A stretch of DNA of 64,000 bases from Glaciecola petra (GTDB lineage: Bacteria > Pseudomonadota > Gammaproteobacteria > Enterobacterales > Alteromonadaceae), in NCBI RefSeq assembly GCF_031846345.1, contig NZ_JAVRHX010000002.1:186001-250000 (forward strand). The letters are read 5' to 3'. Shown in pieces: positions 44,262-52,475 of this stretch. A model generated the notes under the pieces. It had not been told where the DNA came from. It saw nothing but the letters and a program-made list of their open reading frames with translations, and did not search any database. A program made the position numbers and the translations under genes. How positions within the stretch are numbered: position 1 is the first letter of the stretch; every line of letters starts with the position of its first letter.

Positions 44262-45527
44262 ATGACACAAATGAACCCTAAATTCATTGTTGCAGTAGCC
44301 GAACAGCTATCGTTTGTAAGCGCATTTTTAGGTGGTGTTTCAGCAACAATTTTAGTGACCATTGTGGTTTTTACAGCGTCTAAAAAATCGGTAAGCTGGA
44401 TAGTGGCATCGTCTGCCCTTGCCGCCTGCAGTCTTTTAGTCGCGGTGATTGCATCTTGGCGACTGATTATTCTATTGCATCCTGAAATGCCAAGATTGAC
44501 AGATACAGGTTTGGTAGAGACGTTATGGAAAGGAATGTTGTTAGGCTATGGAATTGGTTTTTTTAGTTTGCTGGTAAGCATTGGTTTAACAGGATGGTTG
44601 AGGTCAAAACGAGCCGGAATGATTACCTCGACCATTGCTGTAATTGCTGTACTCTTTTTTATGTTAGCGACGCCATTTGGGCTCAGAGCTGAGACGCCAT
44701 CTAAGTTGGTGCAAGATGGTGCAAAACTGAATCTTGTTTCCGATATGTTTTCGTTTACCGAGGGGCCTGCTGTTAATAAAAGCGGCGATGTATTTTTTAC
44801 AGATCAGCCCAACGATAGAATAATGAAGTGGTCGGCTTTAGACAATACAGTGTCTGTTTTTATGCAGCCAGCGGGACGTGCTAACGGCCTTTACTTCGAC
44901 CATGATGACAATTTGTTGGCCTGCGCCGATGAGCAAAATGAGCTATGGAAGATTGATTTAAATGGTGAAAAGACAGTACTTGTCGACCAATTTAATAGCA
45001 AGCGATTAAATGGCCCAAATGACTTGTGGCTAGATGCAAAAGGGGGAATCTATTTTACAGACCCTTTTTATCAGCGCCTTTATTGGCAGCATGAAGAGCA
45101 AGAAATTACAGAACAAAATGTTTATTATATTAGTCCTGATTCTACTTCAATTGTGATAGCTGCGAGTGAGCTAGTGAAGCCAAATGGAATTATTGGCAGT
45201 GCGGATGGTAAAAGCTTATTTGTTGCAGATATCGGCGCTGATAAAACCTACAAATATGATATTGGTGAAAATGGTAAGCTGAGCAATCGACGATTGTTTA
45301 CCGAGCTTGGCTCAGACGGCATGACTATCGATCAGCAAGGCAACCTATATCTTACCGGGAATGGCGTCACAGTATTTAACCCACAAGGTAAAAAAGTACT
45401 GCATATTCCAGTCCCTGAAGATTGGACAGCTAACGTGACCTTTGGTGGTTTAAATCAACGCACATTGTTTATTACTGCGATGGATTCAGTGTATACCTTA
45501 CAAATGAACAGCAATGGTGTTCGTTAA
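44262..45527 (+). CDS. Membrane protein with C-terminal SMP-30/gluconolactonase-like propeller
   Basis: A TTG at 44217 opens the frame, but ATG 44262 is the more natural start (421 residues). Three to four membrane helices occupy about the first 150 residues (for example FVSAFLGGVSATILVTIVVF and GMITSTIAVIAVLFFMLATPFGL). The rest is a six-bladed propeller of the SMP-30/gluconolactonase family: FTEGPAVNKSGDVFFTDQ with the metal Glu, NGPNDLWLDAKGGIYFTDP with the Asn, KPNGIIGSADGKSLFVAD with the Asp. The family hydrolyses sugar lactones or esters with a divalent metal. Fusion to a membrane anchor is less usual and would place the enzyme at the periplasmic face. Substrate unknown. Confidence 0.85.
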   Translation: MTQMNPKFIVAVAEQLSFVSAFLGGVSATILVTIVVFTASKKSVSWIVASSALAACSLLVAVIASWRLIILLHPEMPRLTDTGLVETLWKGMLLGYGIGFFSLLVSIGLTGWLRSKRAGMITSTIAVIAVLFFMLATPFGLRAETPSKLVQDGAKLNLVSDMFSFTEGPAVNKSGDVFFTDQPNDRIMKWSALDNTVSVFMQPAGRANGLYFDHDDNLLACADEQNELWKIDLNGEKTVLVDQFNSKRLNGPNDLWLDAKGGIYFTDPFYQRLYWQHEEQEITEQNVYYISPDSTSIVIAASELVKPNGIIGSADGKSLFVADIGADKTYKYDIGENGKLSNRRLFTELGSDGMTIDQQGNLYLTGNGVTVFNPQGKKVLHIPVPEDWTANVTFGGLNQRTLFITAMDSVYTLQMNSNGVR

Positions 45528-45570
45528 CTCTAATGTGTTTATACCCGAAAATACTGCTAACTTAGAATAA

Positions 45571-46749
45571 CTATTCATCTGCAACTGCGGCTTGGATTAG
45601 CTCATATAGATCGTTTCGCAGACTAGAGTACTCACTTGCACTAGCCACAGGCCAGTTGGCGTTTATGGCTATAACAAGGTCATTTTTAGGGTCAATATAA
45701 ATACCCTGCCCAAAAATGCCTCGACCGTCAAAGCTACCGTTGGAGTATATCCACCATTGATAGCCATAACTAAGAGTATCAGAACCAAAATCTGCTTGCT
45801 GACTCGTTGCTTTTGCTAAGTAGCCATCAGCAAGAATACTCTCGCCGTCGACCATTGCTCCTTGCGAAATAAAATGACCAAATCGTGCATAGTCACGAGT
45901 GGTAGCCTGAATACAACAACCGCTTATTTCATGTCCAGTGGTGTTTAGTAACCAAGAAGCGTCTTTTTCTGCACCAATATGCTGCCATACCTTTTCTGAT
46001 AAATATTCAGTCAGTGGTTTTCCTGTCGCTTCGCTTACTACTAAGCCAATAAGATTAGTTTCTCCGGTGCTATAACGATACTCACTCCCCGCTATTGTGG
46101 CTCTTGGCAATTTACGCATATAACTTGCAACAACATCAATCCCATCGTCGGGTACATGCGTGTTAAAAAGGTTTACGTCTGAATTAGGGTCAGTATAACT
46201 TTCATTCCACGCCACGCCCGAGGTCATGGTTAGCAGTTGTTCAATGGTTACATCGTCGTATGCACTACCACGCATATCTGTAACGTAATTGGTCACCTTG
46301 TCATCTAAACTGTTAATGTAGCCGTCTTTAATCGCCGCACCTACCAAAGTTGAGGTGAAAGACTTTGCAACCGAAAAACTAGTCCATTTTTCTTCTACGG
46401 TAAAATCCAAGCCGTATTTTTCGAAACGCAACTCGCCTTTGTGCAATACCACAAGGCCAGACGCACGTAATTTAGAGAATAATCGCGCTAAAGTATCATT
46501 GTCGATATTCAAGGCAGGGCCATTTTTTAGAGGTGTTGTTTCACCCTTTTTTATGATTCGTAGAGGCAATATTTTGAGTTGTTCAGTTGCCCTAAATGCG
46601 GCATCTCGTTGCTCAGTCGTCCAAAAAAGCGGATTGTCTGAGCTGGGTTGATTCATTATCAAATAGCGAACGCTCTTATCAAGGCTAAACCAATAAGCGC
46701 TTACCCCTAGAATAAGCACAACAAAAAGACCAGCTATCCATTTCCACAT
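45571..46749 (-). CDS. Serine beta-lactamase-fold hydrolase (class C/esterase-like), membrane-anchored
   Basis: A 392-residue protein with an AGGATAA ribosome site. An uncleaved N-terminal anchor or signal (WKWIAGLFVVLILGVSAYWF) is followed by the beta-lactamase/transpeptidase-like fold. SVAK (in TSFSVAKSFTST) gives the nucleophile Ser and Lys, YRYSTGETN the second motif (Tyr-Ser-Thr where class C enzymes have Tyr-x-Asn), and GIFGQGIYID the third region. YDDVTIEQLLTMTSGVAWNE is the typical linking segment. It is probably a periplasmic esterase or D-peptidase rather than an antibiotic-resistance enzyme. It follows the acyltransferase gene by 23 bp on the same strand, suggesting a shared role in acyl-group metabolism of an envelope glycan. 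Confidence 0.9.
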   Translation of the reverse strand: MWKWIAGLFVVLILGVSAYWFSLDKSVRYLIMNQPSSDNPLFWTTEQRDAAFRATEQLKILPLRIIKKGETTPLKNGPALNIDNDTLARLFSKLRASGLVVLHKGELRFEKYGLDFTVEEKWTSFSVAKSFTSTLVGAAIKDGYINSLDDKVTNYVTDMRGSAYDDVTIEQLLTMTSGVAWNESYTDPNSDVNLFNTHVPDDGIDVVASYMRKLPRATIAGSEYRYSTGETNLIGLVVSEATGKPLTEYLSEKVWQHIGAEKDASWLLNTTGHEISGCCIQATTRDYARFGHFISQGAMVDGESILADGYLAKATSQQADFGSDTLSYGYQWWIYSNGSFDGRGIFGQGIYIDPKNDLVIAINANWPVASASEYSSLRNDLYELIQAAVADE

Positions 46750-46772
46750 AGTAATTATCCTAAGTTGTGTAA

Positions 46773-47819
46773 TTAGCTTTTTTCGAGACGTCGCCTTTGC
46801 GATATAGCATACCTCTCACGTATATTAATAAAGGGAATTTCAACAATTCTATATAATCCTTCTGCTACCAAGAGTGTCAGGCTAAATGCCACTAAATAGT
46901 ATACCGCCATAGGGGCGTCGGGTATCAAACGTTTGCATATGGCCAAAACATCCGGATGAAGCAAATAGATCGAATAAGAGCGGGTTGATATATGCATAAT
47001 CAAACGATGCGCAAAAGGTAAACGCGTAATTGGTGAGTTGACAGCAGTGTAAACAAAGCCACCAAAAACAAGTGCTAACACTAGTGTAGATGGGTCAACG
47101 TAGTTTTCTACCGGGGGAAACCATCTGAAGAGGAAAAAACTAATATACAGCCCTGCGCATACTGTACAAATTACGGTTTTATACTTGGCAAATCGGTCCC
47201 ATGTTTGTCGATATTGTTTTTGCATGTACGCGAGCAAGACTCCCATCAAACAGCAGTCCCATCGCACATGTGTTTGATTAAGTGACGTGTACATTTCTAA
47301 AAACCTAAATAAAGAAGGGAGCAATAAGAATAGGACTAAGGCCAACAGTGCAAACCAAGGACGTTTGAAAAATAATAATAGAGCGGTTAATGGAGCTATT
47401 ACAAAGTAAAACTGCTCTTCAACAGCCAATGACCAACTCACATAAAAGTAAGGTAAATCAGAATAGTTTTGGGTAAACGTAAAATACGGTAATGGCGAAG
47501 CAACATTGTCTTTGGTCAAGTATAGTTGCAGCAATGTAAGCAGGAGCACGGTAAAATAGGCAGGCATAGTGCGTAGCCAGCGACGTACCCAGAATTTTCT
47601 AATATCGATGTTGCCGAATTTATGGTGCTCAGAAAATAACTGACTTCCTATTAGCCAGCCAGAAAGTAAAAAGAATAAATCGACCCCAGTGCCGCCAAAC
47701 TGAAAGCCACTGCTAAATTCAGTGGCGCCATAACTTAAAATGGTATGTCCATTAAACACCAGCAATATGGCAATGGCTCTGAGAAGGTCCAGATAATAGA
47801 TTCTTTCGCTAGGATTCAT
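46773..47819 (-). CDS. Acyltransferase 3 (OafA-like) membrane protein
   Basis: A 348-residue membrane protein with about ten helices. The start RIYYLDLLRAIAILLVFNGHTI has the family Arg and the catalytic His (GHT), and FQFGGTGVDLFFLLSGWLIG and SWSLAVEEQFYFVIAPL are the next conserved blocks. The family moves acyl groups (often acetyl) across or at the membrane onto exported glycans or lipids. The length is the minimal transmembrane module, without the SGNH domain seen in longer forms. It is first in a probable two-gene unit with the beta-lactamase-fold hydrolase, whose esterase-like role would complement O-acylation. Confidence 0.9.
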   Translation of the reverse strand: MNPSERIYYLDLLRAIAILLVFNGHTILSYGATEFSSGFQFGGTGVDLFFLLSGWLIGSQLFSEHHKFGNIDIRKFWVRRWLRTMPAYFTVLLLTLLQLYLTKDNVASPLPYFTFTQNYSDLPYFYVSWSLAVEEQFYFVIAPLTALLLFFKRPWFALLALVLFLLLPSLFRFLEMYTSLNQTHVRWDCCLMGVLLAYMQKQYRQTWDRFAKYKTVICTVCAGLYISFFLFRWFPPVENYVDPSTLVLALVFGGFVYTAVNSPITRLPFAHRLIMHISTRSYSIYLLHPDVLAICKRLIPDAPMAVYYLVAFSLTLLVAEGLYRIVEIPFINIRERYAISQRRRLEKS

Positions 47820-48020
47820 TTATTCGTTTTCTATTTCTTGTTTATGAGGGCATATAGTGCACCCTCGATATTGCTTTTACTAATGTTAGCTTGCAATTGA
47901 TAATTAATAAACAGCTATTTCCTAGCTGGAATGGTTCTGCTTACATTGCAGATTTTTGTATGGTATGAATCCGTAACTTAAAGTAGTGCTGACTGCCATA
48001 TTTTCAAAAGGTTTGCTTCA

Positions 48021-49652
48021 CTAGCATAGAGTTTTTACCTCTTCATTAATATTACTCAAAGTATTCTTGGGGGTAAATGTGCTGGCATCGGCCTCCGCAA
48101 AATCGATTTCATATTTACTGGGGACTTTGTCTGTTAAAAATCCGCCTATTTCCATATGTGGAAATATTTCGTCATACCGTTTTACTTGTTCTTGGCTAAC
48201 GCGTCTAAAAATATGTGTACGATTTAAGTTGCAAGGTGCTTTTAAGCCAGCGGAAGATACAATGTCTAAAGTAGCTTGCACCGTTTTGTGTTGAAATTGC
48301 TTTACCCTAACAGCCTTGTCTTTAGCCACTAAACCTTTTGATAATTCCGGGTTTTGTGTAGCAACCCCGGTCGGGCATTCATTGGTATTACAAGATAGCG
48401 ACTGCACACATCCTAGTGCCAACATCATGCCGCGAGCACTGTTGCAGATATCAGCGCCTAAAGCCAAGTTTTTCACCAAATGAAAGCCTGATATTATTTT
48501 ACCTGAAGCTATCACTTTGACTTCATCTCGAAGACCAAAACCGACTAAACAATCGTCAACAAAAGCTAAGGCTTCACGTAAAGGAGACCCAATAGAATTG
48601 GAGTATTCCAAAGGAGCTGCGCCTGTTCCACCTTCACCACCATCTACAGTCACAAAATCGGGTGTTATCCCAAGTTCTACCATGGCTTTGCAAATTGCCA
48701 TAAACTCGCTGCGACGACCAATAGCGAGCTTAAAGCCAATCGGTTTACCCCCGCTAAGTTCTCTTAACTGTTGGACAAATTTAATTAGACCAATAGGTGA
48801 ATCAAAAGCTGAGTGAGCAGGTGGCGAATCGACTTGTGTGCCCGGCTCTACACCTCGAATTTCTGCAATCTCTATGGTATTTTTGTTTGCTGGTAATATA
48901 CCACCATGACCCGGTTTTGCTCCTTGTGATAGTTTTATTTCTATCATTTTGATATTGTCATGCTTTGCTTGGCTAGCAAATTTGTCTGCGTCAAAAGACC
49001 CTTCATCATTGCGACAACCAAAATACCCCGTACCAATTTGCCATACAACAGCAGCACTATGCTCTAGATGATAAGGGCTAACACCACCTTCGCCAGTATT
49101 ATGATAAAACCCGCCGTCGCTAGCACCTTTATTTAAGGCTAATAAAGCTGGTTTGCTAAGTGAACCAAAACTCATAGCAGAAATATTGAGGATGCTAGCA
49201 GAATAAGGTTGTGAACAGTGTTTACCGCCAATATGCACGCGTGGTAGTTCTTCCATTTCAGAAATACTAAGGGCAGACAACGAATGCCCTATCCATTCAT
49301 ACCCAGTCTTATAGGTATCTATTTGCGTACCAAATGGAATGGTATCGCGACTGTTTTTTGCACGTTGATAGGCAATACTTCGGAACATGCGACTTATTGG
49401 CGCACCGCCGGTATCTGGTTCAATAATGTACTGCTGAATAAACGGGCGGATATCTTCTATTATCCAGCGAGCACGACCTACTAATGGGAAGTTACGCAAA
49501 ATGGCATGCTTTTCTTGTTGGCTGTCGTAAAGCGCAATCAATAATAAAGGCAGGCTAACAATTAAAAGCCACATCAATGGTGTGAACAAGAAGCCTAAAA
49601 TAACAACGCCCACGTTAACACCAATCAACCATTTGAATATTTTAGTGCGCAT
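48021..49652 (-). CDS. FMN-binding glutamate synthase domain-2 family protein
   Basis: A 543-residue protein with GAGGTATAA before the ATG. The N-terminus has two hydrophobic helices (WLIGVNVGVVILGFLFTPL and MWLLIVSLPLLLIALY), so it is attached to the membrane. The body is the FMN-binding barrel of glutamate synthase: ILNISAMSFGSLS, HNTGEGGVSPYHL, IGTGYFGCR, KLSQGAKPGHGGILP and VDGGEGGTGAAP. SLSCNTNECPTGVATQNP carries the 3Fe-4S cysteines. It lacks the glutaminase domain, so it is not complete GltB. The reaction is unproven for this branch; a membrane-linked oxidoreductase is a reasonable guess. Single gene. Confidence 0.92.
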   Translation of the reverse strand: MRTKIFKWLIGVNVGVVILGFLFTPLMWLLIVSLPLLLIALYDSQQEKHAILRNFPLVGRARWIIEDIRPFIQQYIIEPDTGGAPISRMFRSIAYQRAKNSRDTIPFGTQIDTYKTGYEWIGHSLSALSISEMEELPRVHIGGKHCSQPYSASILNISAMSFGSLSKPALLALNKGASDGGFYHNTGEGGVSPYHLEHSAAVVWQIGTGYFGCRNDEGSFDADKFASQAKHDNIKMIEIKLSQGAKPGHGGILPANKNTIEIAEIRGVEPGTQVDSPPAHSAFDSPIGLIKFVQQLRELSGGKPIGFKLAIGRRSEFMAICKAMVELGITPDFVTVDGGEGGTGAAPLEYSNSIGSPLREALAFVDDCLVGFGLRDEVKVIASGKIISGFHLVKNLALGADICNSARGMMLALGCVQSLSCNTNECPTGVATQNPELSKGLVAKDKAVRVKQFQHKTVQATLDIVSSAGLKAPCNLNRTHIFRRVSQEQVKRYDEIFPHMEIGGFLTDKVPSKYEIDFAEADASTFTPKNTLSNINEEVKTLC

Positions 49653-49852
49653 TTATACCTCATTTATTAGTAGTTAAGAGCTATGGTTAAAGCGGCAGTA
49701 TGCATGCAATAAACTAGGCTCATATTTTTTCTTCGTTCAACAATAAAACAGACCGTCTATAAGTGCAAAACATTGCAAGACCATAAAAGTTATACTGCTG
49801 AGCTGAAAGTGTCATGCCTAGATTCACTTTTATCAGTTTTTTTTCTTTGGGT

Positions 49853-49880
49853 TTGACACGCAGTAGACAAGTATTCTAAT
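49853..49880 (+). promoter_or_regulatory. Sigma-70 promoter upstream of the DUF305 fusion gene
   Basis: TTGACA (49853-49858), a 16-bp spacer and TCTAAT (49875-49880, 5 of 6 to consensus). It predicts a transcript leader of about 60 bases before ATG 49948. The rest of the 49653-49947 gap shows nothing else. Confidence 0.6.
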
Positions 49881-49947
49881 CTGCTGATGAGAATTACTCG
49901 TCATTACAACGCTATAACAAGAATAAAGGCGTAACCAAGGTCTTCAA

Positions 49948-52416
49948 ATGAAAAATATTACTAAAAATTCACGAGCGTTAACGCTTGTTGCTTTAGGTAT
50001 TGCGGTTTCACTTAACAGCATCAACGTAAGTGCAACTATTGGGCAACAAACAACAGTTAACGTTGATACTCCCAAAGTGAAAATTATTCAGCCGGGAGCA
50101 CCTGGTCAAGCTAGTAGGTCGCTTACCGCTGAAGATGCGATTGATATCGCAGACACTAGTTTTACATCAGATGATGTGAGTTTTATGCAAGACATGATAC
50201 CGCATCACGCGCAGGCAGTTGAAATGGGTTTATTAGTAGATGGTCGTACTAATAATGCACAAATCATCGATATTGCGGGGCGTATAATGCGCGCGCAAGA
50301 GGACGAAATTGCCTTTATGCGATCGTGGCTTGAGGACAGAGGTCAAGCGACGGAAGGCCCCCATCACAATCATGTTGCTCATCATCTAGCTATGGGCATG
50401 GCAACGGCTGAACAAATGTCGCAACTGGCACAATCAGAAGGTGTTGAATTTGACCGACTCTTTTTGAATTTAATGATCCCGCATCACGAAGGCGCGGTGA
50501 ATATGGTTGATGAGCTGTTAGAAAAATCAGGCTCGGCTTACGACCCTATATTGTACAACTTTGTGATTGATATCGTTAACGATCAAGAAGCCGAAATTGC
50601 ACAAATGGACGCGATGTTAGCAGATCTATCGAGTGATGAACGAGTTGGGTTAACAGCGGGTTTTAGAGACGCTGGCGAAGCCATTTCAAATTTGAATTTA
50701 CTTGCGTCTTTGCCCAAACCAGCTGGTTTTTTTGATCCTGAAAACCCTTCAAATTTGCCGCCTGTAGATGAAAGTGGCAGCGTTGACGGAGATGCCAATG
50801 ACGAAGACGCCGAGGATTTAGAAGGCGGCGATATTAAAACCGAGTGGGGTGAACGTTGGCCTTTATTGAGCTTTTGGAATACCGATATGGCATTTTCAAA
50901 AGACATCTTAGCGGTGGGTAATTATCACGGTTTTAACCTTTACAAGCTAGATACGTCGGGTCTGCCCGAATTGACAAGTTCTATAGTGTGTCCTGGCGGT
51001 CAAGGCGATGTATCTATTGTCGGCGACTTACTGATCATGTCGGTTGAGCAAACCCGCGGCCGACTTGATTGTGGGTTGCAAGGTGTAAACGAAGACGTGA
51101 GCGACGAACGTTTCAGAGGTTTACGTATATTTGATATTTCTGACTTGTCTCAACCTATACAAGTTGGCGCCGTACAAACTTGTCGTGGTTCTCACACACA
51201 TTCAGTTGTGTCTGCGAACGACAAGCGCATTGTGGTTTATAATTCAGGTACCGCTGGTGTGCGCGATGGTGACGAATTGGAAGGCTGTGTTGGTAATGTA
51301 CCAGGGGATGAGCGTACCGCACTTTTTAGAATTGATATCATTGAAATTCCTGTTAAAAACCCTGCGCGTGCACGCATTACTTCTAGTCCAGGTGTGTTTG
51401 CTGACGACGACGGTCGTTTAGCGGGTTTATGGTTAGGTGGTGATCATGGTGAGGGCACACAAAGTACTAATGTGACCAACCAATGCCATGATATAACGGT
51501 TTTTCCCTCGGCTAAGCTTGCAGCTGGCGCATGTTCGGGTAACGGCATTATTTTAGATATTTCTAATCCTAAAAAGCCCAAAAGAATTGACGACGTGACC
51601 GACCCAGGCTTTGCATATTGGCATTCAGCAACCTTTAACAATGATGGCACAAAAGTGTTGTTTACCGATGAATGGGGCGGTGGCACACAGCCACGTTGCA
51701 GAGCATCTGATCCTGTCACATGGGGTGCCAATGCGATTTATGAAATCGAAGACGGCAAACTGGAGTTTAAGAGCTACTACAAAGTACCTGCTCCACAAAC
51801 TGATACAGAAAACTGTGTTGCACACAACGGCTCTATTATACCGGTACCGGGTCGCGATATATTTGCTCAAGCGTGGTATCAAGGTGGTTTGTCGTTAATG
51901 GACTTTACCGATGCAGCAAATCCAATAGAAATCGCATATTTTGACCGCGGACCTATCCACGAAGAACGCATGGTAATTGGCGGTTATTGGTCAACATATT
52001 GGTATAACGGCAAAATTTATGGCACGGGTATTGTGCGTGGTTTAGATGTGTGGGAGTTAACACCTAGTGAATACCTAAGTGAAAACGAAATAGCGGCGGC
52101 TCAGATGGCCGATATGGGCGATACTTTTAATCCTCAGCAGCAGTTTCCTGTATCGTGGCCAGCCAATCCGGTCGTTGCTCGTGCTTATTTGGACCAATTG
52201 GCGCGACATAACGCTTTGTCAGATGCACAGCATGAGAGTGTAAAGTCGTTGTTGGCAAAAGTCGAAATCTTGTTAAATAACAATGATAGCGATCGTAAAA
52301 CTTCACGCGCGCTAACTAAAATAGCTAAAACATTAGTAAGCGACAAAAGTGCAAAGGCTTCAAAAACAATCAGGGCCTTAAGCGATACGCTTAAACAAAT
52401 GGCAAAAGAAATTTAA
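49948..52416 (+). CDS. Exported DUF305 plus LVIVD-type propeller fusion
   Basis: 822 residues. A Sec signal (RALTLVALGIAVSLNSINVSA) is followed by a DUF305 domain at about 75-225. This domain has two MIPHH motifs (His86-His87, and about residue 179) with further His and Met (HHNHVAHHLAMGMA, EMGLL, NMVDELL). This ferritin-like four-helix domain is thought to bind copper or other metals. An acidic linker (DGDANDEDAEDLEGGD) leads to a beta-propeller (about 290-720) of the LVIVD kind (RGLRIFDISDLSQPIQVG, ILDISNPKKPKRI, LSLMDFTDAANPIEIAYF), rich in His and Cys (SHTHSVVS, CHDITVFP, WHSATF). The last 80 residues are helical. A role in metal binding or handling at the cell surface is inferred. Transcribed alone, ended by a strong terminator. 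Confidence 0.88.
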   Translation: MKNITKNSRALTLVALGIAVSLNSINVSATIGQQTTVNVDTPKVKIIQPGAPGQASRSLTAEDAIDIADTSFTSDDVSFMQDMIPHHAQAVEMGLLVDGRTNNAQIIDIAGRIMRAQEDEIAFMRSWLEDRGQATEGPHHNHVAHHLAMGMATAEQMSQLAQSEGVEFDRLFLNLMIPHHEGAVNMVDELLEKSGSAYDPILYNFVIDIVNDQEAEIAQMDAMLADLSSDERVGLTAGFRDAGEAISNLNLLASLPKPAGFFDPENPSNLPPVDESGSVDGDANDEDAEDLEGGDIKTEWGERWPLLSFWNTDMAFSKDILAVGNYHGFNLYKLDTSGLPELTSSIVCPGGQGDVSIVGDLLIMSVEQTRGRLDCGLQGVNEDVSDERFRGLRIFDISDLSQPIQVGAVQTCRGSHTHSVVSANDKRIVVYNSGTAGVRDGDELEGCVGNVPGDERTALFRIDIIEIPVKNPARARITSSPGVFADDDGRLAGLWLGGDHGEGTQSTNVTNQCHDITVFPSAKLAAGACSGNGIILDISNPKKPKRIDDVTDPGFAYWHSATFNNDGTKVLFTDEWGGGTQPRCRASDPVTWGANAIYEIEDGKLEFKSYYKVPAPQTDTENCVAHNGSIIPVPGRDIFAQAWYQGGLSLMDFTDAANPIEIAYFDRGPIHEERMVIGGYWSTYWYNGKIYGTGIVRGLDVWELTPSEYLSENEIAAAQMADMGDTFNPQQQFPVSWPANPVVARAYLDQLARHNALSDAQHESVKSLLAKVEILLNNNDSDRKTSRALTKIAKTLVSDKSAKASKTIRALSDTLKQMAKEI

Positions 52417-52426
52417 ATGATAAGTA

Positions 52427-52455
52427 ACGCCACCGGCTCTCGTTGCCGGTGGCGT
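52427..52455. terminator. Strong bidirectional hairpin terminator
   Basis: ACGCCACCGGC (52427-52437) and GCCGGTGGCGT (52445-52455) form a perfect GC-rich 11-bp stem with a 7-base loop, followed by a T-rich run on the plus strand. It lies between the stops of two convergent genes. Confidence 0.9.
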
Positions 52456-52475
52456 TTCATTTTTAGACTCAATGA

